In this document: one piece after another, positions 1 to 6,975 of the stretch | Layout: every line of letters begins with the position of its first letter | Position numbering within the stretch: position 1 is the stretch's first letter | Assembly: GCA_902494565.1 (NCBI GenBank) | Contig: CABUTN010000002.1 | Location: forward strand, 65,118-129,117 | From: an uncultured Collinsella sp. | GTDB lineage: Bacteria; Actinomycetota; Coriobacteriia; Coriobacteriales; Coriobacteriaceae | DNA: 64,000 bases | Reading direction: 5' to 3' | Made by a program: the position numbers and the translations under genes | Notes under the pieces: model-generated | Seen by the model: only the letters and a program-made list of their open reading frames with translations | Databases searched by the model: none | Told to the model about the DNA's origin: nothing

Positions 1-45
1 GCAAATAGACCGTATTCCACCGCAACTTATAAAAGGGGCATCAGA
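1..45. repeat. Right half of the 1144-1225 repeat family
   Basis: Positions 14-45 match 1195-1225 almost base for base, including the tract ATAAAAGGGGCATCAG. This appears to be the 3' arm and flank of a second copy of the inverted-repeat element at 1144-1221. Its left arm would lie outside the window or has decayed. The two copies bracket the oxidoreductase gene at 109-1128. Confidence 0.6.
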
Positions 46-108
46 GATGCTGGCCACCAAGCACCACGGTCGCCGGCGTCATGATCCCCTACGTGCCAGC
101 GCCAAGTC

Positions 109-1128
109 CTAGAGGGCTAGACGGATTGCATCGATAATACGCGCGCAGCGCTGTGTGGCGGCAAGGGACATAACGGGACTCTCGAGTTTCCCCGCCCGGA
201 TGAGCTGGGTCGCATGCTGGATTTCGCCGTAGAAATCATCGACCTCAAACGGGGCATTTATTTCGAGCATTCGTCCATCGGAGCACTTCACATGGGCGAG
301 CTCGGGGCGATGGAGACGCTCGATTTCCAACGAGCCCCGCTCACAGGCAATCGTTAAGCGGCTTTCATATGCTGCTTTGCCGTCGCACGCCATATGAATG
401 GGTATACCGCCGACACTCATATGGATCTCATCGACCCAATCCACGCGGCCGCCCGATACGTCACGCCAGCGAACTTCACGAGACGAAACCTCGCACGCGC
501 CCGCGAGTAAATCCTCAAACCAACCGACCGCATAGCAGCCCATGTCATATAGACAGCCGCCCTGCAACGGATCAAGCAGATAGCCCGAAGGAGACTCGCC
601 GTAATCGAGCTTTTGCACGCTTTCAATCGAGACAATACGGCCAAGCTCACCCGACGCAAGCAAGTCCTTCACGCGAGTGCGCATCGGGCAAAACCGATTC
701 TTCATCGCCTCCATAAACAGCACGCCGCGCTCGCGAGAGGCGGAGGCAATCGAGAGAGCCTCTTCCTCACTCAAAACGGCCGGCTTTTCGCACAGCACGG
801 CCTTTCCGGCGCACAGTGCGCGACAGGCCCAACGCGTATGCATGCCATGCGGAAGAGCCAAGTAGATTGCGTCGACATCGGGGTCGGCAATCAGCGCATC
901 ATAAGCCGCATCGCCGCTATCGTCAGCCGTGGCATAACTGTGCGCGGCATCAATCGAAAACGCCCTGCAAAACTCCTCAACATGCGAAGGAGTGCGACCG
1001 GCGGCAGCCACAAGCCGTGCCCCGTCCACCTCCTTGAGCGACGCTGCAAATCGATGCGAAATGTTCCCAGCGCCCAAAACGCCCCAACGAACCTCACGCA
1101 AATCATCACATGAATCCCGATGGCCCAC
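109..1128 (-). CDS. Gfo/Idh/MocA family NAD(P)-dependent oxidoreductase
   Basis: About 339 residues, cytoplasmic. The N-terminal Rossmann fold shows VRWGVLGAGNIS. It is followed by the family's Lys motif LCEKP, which usually carries the catalytic or substrate-contacting lysine, and by a C-terminal alpha/beta domain with GGCLYDMGCYAV. The family oxidises or reduces sugars, inositols or related polyols; the substrate cannot be read from sequence. The longer ATG start at 1206 would translate through the perfect inverted repeat at 1144-1206, so I prefer the GTG at 1128, which has AAGGGGG a few bases upstream. It lies downstream of the aldo/keto reductase on the same strand and could share its transcript. 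A second family member is at 8537. Confidence 0.85.
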   Translation of the reverse strand: MGHRDSCDDLREVRWGVLGAGNISHRFAASLKEVDGARLVAAAGRTPSHVEEFCRAFSIDAAHSYATADDSGDAAYDALIADPDVDAIYLALPHGMHTRWACRALCAGKAVLCEKPAVLSEEEALSIASASRERGVLFMEAMKNRFCPMRTRVKDLLASGELGRIVSIESVQKLDYGESPSGYLLDPLQGGCLYDMGCYAVGWFEDLLAGACEVSSREVRWRDVSGGRVDWVDEIHMSVGGIPIHMACDGKAAYESRLTIACERGSLEIERLHRPELAHVKCSDGRMLEINAPFEVDDFYGEIQHATQLIRAGKLESPVMSLAATQRCARIIDAIRLAL

Positions 1129-1143
1129 GACAGCCCCCTTCAG

Positions 1144-1221
1144 TTGCGGTGGAATAGTTCCTGTTTTGCCCCTATTCTGCCGCAAACAGGAACTATTCCA
1201 CCGCAAGTTATAAAAGGGGCA
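1144..1221. repeat. 23-bp inverted repeat with possible pseudoknot
   Basis: Arms 1144-1166 and 1184-1206 are perfectly complementary over 23 bp, with a 17-nt loop. The loop contains TGCCCCT (1167-1173), and the 3' flank contains its complement AGGGGCA (1215-1221), so a 7-bp loop-to-flank pairing is possible. The flank sequence recurs at 30-45. The element sits between two same-strand genes and touches the stop codon of the aldo/keto reductase gene. Confidence 0.75.
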
Positions 1222-2409
1222 TCAGGAGCGCGTTTTGCAAAAGGCTTTAAGCGCAGCCGTTACGGGGCCAGGCTGGAAACGTCGGCGCACATCGTCGAGA
1301 CGCTCGGGAATATCGATGTGCTGCGGACAGTGCCGCGCGCATTTGCCGCATTTGATGCAATTGCTCACCAACTTGGGCTCGCTTGTACGCACCGCGCTCG
1401 CCGTAAAGTATTGAGACAGCCCCGTAAACCAACTATGCGCGTAGCTCGCGTTGTAGGCGCCAAAGCAGCCGGGAATATTGATACCCTTGGGGCACGGCAT
1501 GCAGTAGCCGCACCCCGTACAGGGCACGCGATTCGATTTCTCAAACTCTCCCAGCACACGTGCGATGGTATCGAGCTGAGTAGCTGTCATCGAATCCGGC
1601 AGTGCGCGATCCGCCAATGCCGCGTTCTCGTCCACCTGCGCGGTATCGGTCATACCCGATAGCAGCATCGTGACCTGAGGATGATTCCACACCCACGAAA
1701 GGCCCCAAGCAGCCGGCGTCTTCAGGTACGGATCGCGTACGTCATCGAACACGGCGCGGGCCCGCGGAGGTAGCTTGCCCGCCAGGCGTCCACCCAAAAG
1801 CGGCTCCATCACAAACACCGCGAGCCCGCGCTCGGCGGCTGCCATGAGTCCCGCCGTTCCCGCTTGGTAGCGCTCTCCAGCGTAGTTGTACTGGATCTGG
1901 CAAAAGTCCCAGTCATACGCGTCAAGCATCGTGAGGAAGTCCGCCGCACTGCCGTGGTACGAAAAACCTATCTGGCGAATACGCCCCGCCGCCTTTTGGT
2001 GCGCAATCCAGTCCTCGATACCCAACGCTACCACGCGCTCCCACTGCGCGGGCGAGGTGATGTTGTGCATAAGGTAATAGTCGATATGGTCAGTCCGCAA
2101 ACGGCGCAGCTGCTCGTCGAAGAACCGATCGAAATCCTCCGCACATTTGCACGAAGCGTGCGGCAACTTGGTCGCAAGCAAAATCTGGTCGCGCAGCCCC
2201 AGGCGCTCAAGCGAAGCTCCCACACAAGCTTCGTTACCGGGGTAGAGATAGGCCGTGTCCAGATAGGCTATTCCTTGCTCCACCGCACGGGAAATGATGG
2301 CATCGGCCGTCTTCGCATCGGGGTGTCCCGGCGCACCGGGAAACCTCATGCAGCCCAGTCCCAGCACCGAGATACGGTTGCCGCTTTTGGGGTCAACACG
2401 ATATTGCAC
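1222..2409 (-). CDS. Aldo/keto reductase with C-terminal 4Fe-4S domain
   Basis: 395 residues. Residues 1 to about 290 form an aldo/keto reductase barrel: GLGCMRFPG near the N-terminus, then YLDTAYLYPGNE with the catalytic Asp/Tyr, then LATKLP with the Lys, then YYLMHN. The C-terminal 100 residues carry two cysteine clusters, CTGCGYCMPCPKG and CIKCGKCARHCP, typical of ferredoxin-like 4Fe-4S domains fused to these reductases in anaerobes. It probably moves electrons between a ferredoxin and an organic carbonyl or NAD(P)H in the cytoplasm; the substrate is unknown. The ATG start opens the conserved sequence. The gene lies upstream of the Gfo/Idh gene with an inverted repeat between them. Confidence 0.9.
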   Translation of the reverse strand: MQYRVDPKSGNRISVLGLGCMRFPGAPGHPDAKTADAIISRAVEQGIAYLDTAYLYPGNEACVGASLERLGLRDQILLATKLPHASCKCAEDFDRFFDEQLRRLRTDHIDYYLMHNITSPAQWERVVALGIEDWIAHQKAAGRIRQIGFSYHGSAADFLTMLDAYDWDFCQIQYNYAGERYQAGTAGLMAAAERGLAVFVMEPLLGGRLAGKLPPRARAVFDDVRDPYLKTPAAWGLSWVWNHPQVTMLLSGMTDTAQVDENAALADRALPDSMTATQLDTIARVLGEFEKSNRVPCTGCGYCMPCPKGINIPGCFGAYNASYAHSWFTGLSQYFTASAVRTSEPKLVSNCIKCGKCARHCPQHIDIPERLDDVRRRFQPGPVTAALKAFCKTRS

Positions 2410-2507
2410 TGCCCCTCCTCTCCCCTCGAAGCTCTAATGAGGCGAAACACAACGGCCACGCCATCAAAACACATTGGAATCGCAATCGAGAACGTATCGT
2501 AACGTAG

Positions 2508-2765
2508 CAGCAATCGAGCCATCACGACACCGCTTTAACATCAGCAAAAAGCCCGATGAAAGGAGGCGAACGGACCACGCGTGAGGACGCCTATCCCTAC
2601 CCCGGCGAACAATACATCCTCTCGGTCGACCGTTACCAGATCGAGGTCATGGACCATCTGGACGAGCTTCCCGCCACGGGTGCCGTCATCTTCTGTACCT
2701 TCCCCAAGGTGCGCGATGGCGTTGGATATCCCGCACGCGTTTTCGCGGTCTGCCCTGCAGTGTAG
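2508..2765 (+). pseudogene. C-terminal remnant of a cyclase-family (kynurenine formamidase-like) hydrolase
   Basis: The frame is open from 2508 and includes an ATG at 2556. It encodes residues such as PYPGEQYILSVDRYQIE, LDELPATGAVIF and PARVFAVCP, which resemble the end of cyclase-family metal-dependent hydrolases (the conserved 'E-x-L-x-x-L-x-x-L-P' and the closing 'P-x-R-V-x-A'). The His/Asp metal-binding N-terminal part is missing. A plus-strand terminator follows at 2842-2866, as expected for a former gene end. It could still be expressed as a short protein of about 69 residues. The family assignment is from memory of the family pattern and is moderate. Confidence 0.45.
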
Positions 2766-2841
2766 CGTCCAGGCAAACATTTCTTTTTATAACTGCCGCC
2801 CCACGCGCTTACCAAACGCCCCGGCGACATACAATCCATCA

Positions 2842-2866
2842 GGCGCCCCTTACGCGGGCGCCTTTT
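2842..2866 (+). terminator. Intrinsic terminator upstream of the 2886 gene
   Basis: Stem GGCGCCC (2842-2848) / GGGCGCC (2856-2862) followed by TTTT. It lies only about 20 bases before the start codon of the next gene and 5 bases before its ribosome binding site. A TACAAT hexamer at 2830-2835 could be a -10 box just ahead of it, in which case the mRNA would begin with this hairpin. Confidence 0.75.
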
Positions 2867-2885
2867 ATATGGGGAGATGATTCGC

Positions 2886-3800
2886 ATGCAGATCAACAAG
2901 GTCGCCTTTATCGGCAAGGGCGGCGTCGGCCTGCTCTACGGCAGCATGATCGCCAGGGCGCTCGGCAGCGACGCCGTCGAATACGTTATGGATGACGCAC
3001 GTTTTGAGCGTCACGCGGGCGATGCGCTCACCGTCAACGGCGAGCCCTGTGTGCTCAAGTCCGTCCGCGCCAGCGAGGTAACGCCCGCCGATCTGGCCAT
3101 CCTTACAGTCAAGACGACTGGACTCGATGTGGCACTCAAGACTATGGAGCGCGTCGTGGGGCCCGATACGCTCATCGCCTCGCTGTGCAACGGCATTACG
3201 AGCGAGCAAAAGATTGCCGAGCGCTTTGGCTGGAAGCGCACCGTCCTGGGTATCTGCCAGGGCATGGACGCCGTATTCCTCGACGGCGCGCTCACCTTTA
3301 CCAATGCGGGCGAGATTCGCTTTGGCGCGGCAGCGGGCACCGAGCCCGCAACCGTCACCGCCATCGACGAGCTCTACACGCGCTGCGGCATCGCCCATAC
3401 CGTCGAGAGCGACATTGCGCACCGCATGTGGGCCAAACTCATGCTCAACGACGGCATCAACCAGACCTGTATGGCCTACGGCGGGACCTACGGAAGCGCC
3501 ACGGAGCCGGGCTCCGAGCAGCGTCGCTGCTTTGTTTCCGCCATGCGCGAGACGCTTGCGGTCGCCAACGCCGAGGGCGTTGAGCTGACCGAGGCAGACC
3601 TGACGCAGATGGTGCACCTCATCGAGGGAATCGACCCCGCCGGTATGCCCTCGATGGCGCAGGACCGCATCGCACAACGAAAAACCGAAGTTGAGGAGTT
3701 CGCGGGCACCATCTGCCGTCTGGCGGCCAAGCACGATATCCAGGCACCGCAGAACGAATGGCTCTATCAGCGCATTCGCGATATCGAGGTAAGCTGGTAG
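2886..3800 (+). CDS. 2-dehydropantoate 2-reductase family protein
   Basis: 304 residues. The N-terminal NAD(P)-binding fold has AFIGKGGVGLLYG, and the C-terminal helical domain has the ketopantoate-reductase pattern with HRMWAKLMLNDGINQ, which corresponds to the catalytic Lys and following Asn region. Family members reduce 2-dehydropantoate to pantoate in pantothenate/CoA synthesis; many genomes have paralogues of other specificity, so I do not name it panE. The start ATG at 2886 has GGGGAG nine bases upstream, whereas the ATG at 2877 directly abuts that box. A strong hairpin terminator follows at 3834-3873. Confidence 0.85.
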   Translation: MQINKVAFIGKGGVGLLYGSMIARALGSDAVEYVMDDARFERHAGDALTVNGEPCVLKSVRASEVTPADLAILTVKTTGLDVALKTMERVVGPDTLIASLCNGITSEQKIAERFGWKRTVLGICQGMDAVFLDGALTFTNAGEIRFGAAAGTEPATVTAIDELYTRCGIAHTVESDIAHRMWAKLMLNDGINQTCMAYGGTYGSATEPGSEQRRCFVSAMRETLAVANAEGVELTEADLTQMVHLIEGIDPAGMPSMAQDRIAQRKTEVEEFAGTICRLAAKHDIQAPQNEWLYQRIRDIEVSW

Positions 3801-3833
3801 CGCCAACGCGCCGCATTCAACAGCCTTAACAGC

Positions 3834-3873
3834 AAAGCCGCCGCAAGGGAACCTTTCCCCCTGCGGCGGCTTT
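3834..3873. terminator. Intrinsic terminator, possibly bidirectional
   Basis: AAAGCCGCCGCAAGGG pairs with CCCTGCGGCGGCTTT around a short loop. It has a T run on the plus side and an A run on the other, so it may serve both the 2886 gene and the convergent small gene at 3910-4116. Confidence 0.85.
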
Positions 3874-3909
3874 CATCTTCGTCTATGACCGGCAGCAACC
3901 TCACAACAG

Positions 3910-4116
3910 TTAGCGTTGCGACTCAGGCACCTCGTCCTCGCCATCGCGGCAAAGAACTACACCCGCACTTCCCAGCAGCGCAGCCGCGATCAACGCACCG
4001 ACCACGATAGAGACAGCCCCACAAGACCCCTGCATACCCGCGACGAGCGCGGCCGTAGGACCAAGGCAACCAAGCGTCAATGCAACGGCGGCAACGGCGA
4101 TATCTCGAGCGTTCAC
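3910..4116 (-). CDS. Small two-helix membrane protein
   Basis: 68 residues, not recognised. Two hydrophobic stretches (about residues 6-28 and 33-56) separated by a short turn with Gly and Cys suggest a hairpin membrane protein. The C-terminus is charged (CRDGEDEVPESQR) and probably cytoplasmic. The start is a GTG at 4116 with GGAGGA nine bases upstream, which supports a real gene. It lies downstream of the secreted protein gene on the same strand and converges on the 2886 gene. The function cannot be inferred. Confidence 0.55.
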   Translation of the reverse strand: MNARDIAVAAVALTLGCLGPTAALVAGMQGSCGAVSIVVGALIAAALLGSAGVVLCRDGEDEVPESQR

Positions 4117-4231
4117 AAGACCACTTCCTCCACGAGAAAGACTTTGCTTCTCGTGACTTAGTGTGCCCCGCGCCCATATGCGCGGCGTACTGCCACGGTA
4201 AGCGCTCTGTTAACTCAAACGCATACATAGA

Positions 4232-4275
4232 ACGGGCGTCCTTACGTTGCCCTAAAGCTCGGTAAAGACGCCCGT
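4232..4275 (-). terminator. Weak hairpin after the secreted protein gene
   Basis: ACGGGCGTC (4232-4240) pairs with GACGCCCGT (4267-4275) around a 26-nt loop just downstream of the gene ending at 4303. No clear T tract follows on the minus strand, so this may be a stabilising stem rather than a terminator. Confidence 0.45.
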
Positions 4276-4302
4276 CCGCCAAATATCCGTGATGCAGAAA
4301 AA

Positions 4303-5079
4303 TTACCAGCCAGTGTAGTAATCGGTGGTTCCGGCAGCGCAGCCGGAGTCATAGACCTTGCACTCGCCCTTGGACCCGGTAAACGTGGAGCCCTGGGCCT
4401 TATCGCCCGCGGCAACGACGTAGTAGCCATCGGAATCGCGCCAAAAGCCCTCGGCGTCCTGCGTCCATTCGCCCGTGCGGTGGTGATACAACACGTTGCT
4501 GCTGTAATAAGTCTCGCGGCGGCCGTTATAGTTATTGACGCCGCTCGAGCGCGTCAGGCCCGAGCCGTTCGCGTAATACGCAGCAGACGCGTAAGACGAG
4601 CCGGAGCCGGCGTTGTAATACGAAGCCTGAACGGCCTCAGCGGCCTCGGCTTCGGCTGCGGCAGCCTCGAGCGCCTCGCGCTTGGCATCCTCTAGCGTAG
4701 AGCGAAGCTCGTCGAGCTCGGTCGACTTGGCGTCGACCTCCCCCATCGTCAACAGGCTACTCGCGCCGTCGATGCAGCCCTGCAACACAGCGCGCTCGTC
4801 ATCGGTAGCATAGTCGCCATACATATTCATAATGATCTGAGCGCGCATCTCCAGGGAATCGCGCTTCGCCCCCATCGAGGCGTTCCACTCCTGCATAGAG
4901 CCATAACCGTCACCGCGGTAGTCGACGGGCTGCACCAGCGTCGCCTCGGACGGCGTAGATCCGACCGTATCGGATAGTGTTGCCGCGTGGGCATCAGTTG
5001 CGCCGACGCCCGCCAAAAGTGCCACGGTCAGAGCGGCGGAAAGGGCGGCGGCTTTCGGTTTTCGTGAATCGATCCTCAT
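4303..5079 (-). CDS. Secreted protein with C-terminal 3D-like domain
   Basis: 258 residues counted from the ATG at 5079, which has GGAGG upstream and opens a classical signal peptide (MRIDSRKPKAA, a hydrophobic core, then a DAHA-A cleavage site). The middle is helical and rich in Glu and Ala (about residues 90-150, coiled-coil-like). The C-terminal 100 residues contain NGRRETYYSS, then DGYYVVAAGD, then CKVYDSGCAAGTTDYYTGW. This matches the layout of the small double-psi-barrel '3D'-type domains on secreted wall-associated proteins of Gram-positive gut bacteria. A role in the cell wall, perhaps cleavage of peptidoglycan, is an inference from that resemblance. It appears monocistronic. Confidence 0.75.
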   Translation of the reverse strand: MRIDSRKPKAAALSAALTVALLAGVGATDAHAATLSDTVGSTPSEATLVQPVDYRGDGYGSMQEWNASMGAKRDSLEMRAQIIMNMYGDYATDDERAVLQGCIDGASSLLTMGEVDAKSTELDELRSTLEDAKREALEAAAAEAEAAEAVQASYYNAGSGSSYASAAYYANGSGLTRSSGVNNYNGRRETYYSSNVLYHHRTGEWTQDAEGFWRDSDGYYVVAAGDKAQGSTFTGSKGECKVYDSGCAAGTTDYYTGW

Positions 5080-5290
5080 GTAGCTGGAAACCTCCGTAGT
5101 GTGTTTTTGCTGCGTTTGGGCTGCGTGTGATTCGATCGCGCTGCATAGTACCCCGAGCAAATCGCGACCTGCGGTTTTACTCAAAAGGCGCACGTCAATT
5201 GCGTAAAACTCACATCCTCTCAACAGGAGTTTTCCACAACTCGAATGCATAAAGCGTGTCAAAAACCCTGTTTTTGCGCCCTCTCTATGC

Positions 5291-5331
5291 AAAAAAGGCG
5301 CCTGTGCAACTATTGTTCGCACAGGCGCCTT
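5291..5331 (-). terminator. Intrinsic terminator of metY
   Basis: A 13-bp perfect stem, AAGGCGCCTGTGC (5295-5307) with GCACAGGCGCCTT (5319-5331), followed on the minus strand by a run of T (plus-strand A run 5291-5296). It lies about 60 bases beyond the metY stop codon. Confidence 0.9.
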
Positions 5332-5391
5332 GAGCAGGCATTTTATGCAGTTATACCTATCGAGTCGCAAGGGGTCCTTGCACAAGTCGCC

Positions 5392-6702
5392 TTACTCGTC
5401 CAGCGCGGCGAAAGCCTGCTTCAGATCCCAAATGATATCCTCGGCGTTCTCGGTACCGATGGAAAGACGGATCGTGGAGGGCGTGATGTTCTGCTCGGCG
5501 AGCTCCTCGGCAGAGAGCTGGGAGTGCGTGGTGGTAGCCGGGTGCACGACGAGCGACTTGACGTCGGCCACGTTGGCGAGCAGCGAGAACACCTGCAGAT
5601 GATCAATGAACTTCCAAGCTGCCTCCTGGCCACCCTTAATCTCAAAGGTAAAGATCGAGGCACCGCCGTTGGGGAAGTACTTCTGATAGAGCTCGTGATC
5701 GGGGTGCTCAGGCAGGCTCGGGTGATTCACCTTGGCAACATGGCTGTCACCAGCCAGGAACTCAACGACCTTCTTGGTGTTCTCGACATGACGGTCAACG
5801 CGCAGCGACAGAGTCTCGGTGCCCTGGAGCAGGACCCAGGCGTTGAACGGGCTGATGCAGGCGCCCTCGTCACGCAGCAGGATGGCGCGGACATAGGTTG
5901 CGAAGGCGGCGGGACCGGCAGCCTCGGCAAACGAGACGCCATGGTAGGAGGGGTTGGGCTCGGCGATCTGCGCATACTTGCCGCTCGCCTTCCAATCGAA
6001 GTTACCGCCGTCGACGATCACACCGCCCAGCGAGGTGCCGTGGCCGCCGATGAACTTGGTTGCGGAGTGGACGACGATGTTGGCACCATGCTCCAGCGGA
6101 CGGAACAGATACGGGGTGCCGAAGGTGTTGTCGACGACAACCGGTAAACCGTGCTTCTTGGCGATCTCGGAGATGGCGTCGATATTGGGGATGTCGGAGT
6201 TGGGGTTGCCGAGCGTCTCGAGGTAGATGACCGTGGTGTTGTCCTTGATGGCGCCCTCGACCTCGTCCAGGTTGTGGGCATCGACGAAGGTGGTCTCGAC
6301 GCCAAACTGGGAGAGCGTATGCTCCAGCAGGTTGTAGGAGCCACCGTAGATGGTCTTCTGAGCCACCACATGGTCGCCGGCCTGAGCGAGCGCCTGCAGG
6401 GTATAGGTGATGGCGGCGGCACCAGAGGCGACGGCAAGACCTGCCACGCCACCCTCAAGCGCGGCGATGCGGTCCTCGAAGACGCCCTGGGTGGAGTTGG
6501 TCAGACGGCCGTAGATGTTACCGGCGTCGGCAAGACCAAAGCGGTCGGCGGCGTGCTGGGAGTTGCGGAACACATAGCTCGTGGTCTGGTAGATAGGCAC
6601 AGCACGGGAGTCGGATGCAGGATCGGCGCTCTCCTGGCCAACGTGCAGCTGCAGGGTATCGAAACCAAAGGTGTGCTCGGGGTTGTTGATGAACTGGCTC
6701 AT
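5392..6702 (-). CDS. metY: O-acetylhomoserine sulfhydrylase (PLP enzyme)
   Basis: 436 residues, the usual length for the MetY branch of the Cys/Met-metabolism PLP family. The enzyme makes homocysteine or methionine precursors from O-acetylhomoserine and sulfide or methanethiol. Seen: QTTSYVF near the N-terminus, YGRLTNST, a Gly/Ala-rich SGAAAITYTLQAL, VVVDNTFGTPYL with the PLP Asp, and HSATKFIGGHGTS with the Schiff-base lysine. The start at 6702 has AAGGAG eight bases upstream. A 170-nt leader with a short cysteine-containing ORF and a hairpin separates it from a good sigma-70-type promoter at 6887-6915, so control in the leader is likely. A LysR gene is divergent. Confidence 0.93.
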   Translation of the reverse strand: MSQFINNPEHTFGFDTLQLHVGQESADPASDSRAVPIYQTTSYVFRNSQHAADRFGLADAGNIYGRLTNSTQGVFEDRIAALEGGVAGLAVASGAAAITYTLQALAQAGDHVVAQKTIYGGSYNLLEHTLSQFGVETTFVDAHNLDEVEGAIKDNTTVIYLETLGNPNSDIPNIDAISEIAKKHGLPVVVDNTFGTPYLFRPLEHGANIVVHSATKFIGGHGTSLGGVIVDGGNFDWKASGKYAQIAEPNPSYHGVSFAEAAGPAAFATYVRAILLRDEGACISPFNAWVLLQGTETLSLRVDRHVENTKKVVEFLAGDSHVAKVNHPSLPEHPDHELYQKYFPNGGASIFTFEIKGGQEAAWKFIDHLQVFSLLANVADVKSLVVHPATTTHSQLSAEELAEQNITPSTIRLSIGTENAEDIIWDLKQAFAALDE

Positions 6703-6757
6703 GATGATCTCCTTGATCGAACAAAAGTTAATAAATTAGAGAGAAGTAAGTCGCTGT

Positions 6758-6789
6758 CTCCTGATCACGCCGACGGGCGCAAACAGGAG
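6758..6789 (-). promoter_or_regulatory. Leader hairpin overlapping the end of the leader ORF
   Basis: CTCCTG and CAGGAG (6758-6763 and 6784-6789) can pair around GC-rich sequence that includes the last codons and stop of the leader ORF at 6765-6818. A ribosome stalled at the second Cys codon or released at the stop codon would block this stem differently, as in attenuation systems. No terminator T tract is obvious. Confidence 0.45.
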
Positions 6790-6818
6790 CCCGGCATTCG
6801 TCTTGGTAAGCAATTCAT
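6765..6818 (-). CDS. 17-residue cysteine-containing leader peptide upstream of metY
   Basis: Reads MNCLPRRMPGSCLRPSA then TGA. The ATG at 6818 is preceded by AAAGGAGG with a 7-base spacer, a stronger ribosome binding site than most genes here. It lies inside the metY leader, downstream of the promoter at 6887-6915 and about 60 bases before the metY start. Two of 17 residues are Cys, fitting a sensor of Cys-tRNA or sulfur supply for a sulfur-assimilation gene. Cys-containing leader peptides that control sulfur genes are known in other actinobacteria; the assignment here is inference. Confidence 0.55.
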   Translation of the reverse strand: MNCLPRRMPGSCLRPSA

Positions 6819-6886
6819 ATGCGGGCCTCCTTTCGCATCCCGGTTCCGTGGTTGGCTTAATTACCTACCGCCTTTGTGTGTTTTGA

Positions 6887-6915
6887 ATAGTACAAGCATT
6901 GTTTCCCTCGGTCAA
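6887..6915 (-). promoter_or_regulatory. metY promoter
   Basis: On the minus strand TTGACC (plus 6910-6915), a 17-base spacer, then TACTAT (plus 6887-6892). Both hexamers are close to the sigma-70 consensus, and the spacing is ideal. Confidence 0.75.
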
Positions 6916-6935
6916 TCACTTAAAAGCGCTAACCT

Positions 6936-6956
6936 GTTATCGGTTTTATAGATAAC
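6936..6956. promoter_or_regulatory. LysR-type operator between metY and the lysR gene
   Basis: GTTATC (6936-6941), nine bases, GATAAC (6951-6956): a perfect inverted repeat of the T-N11-A class recognised by LysR regulators. It is 20 bases before the lysR start and about 20 bases upstream of the metY -35 box, well placed to control both genes. Confidence 0.6.
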
Positions 6957-6975
6957 ACTCGAAAGGATGGCGCCG

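Noticed and set aside
6703..6886. SAM riboswitch before metY
   Set aside because: I could not find the expected junction or pseudoknot layout; the leader is better explained by the short ORF and hairpin.
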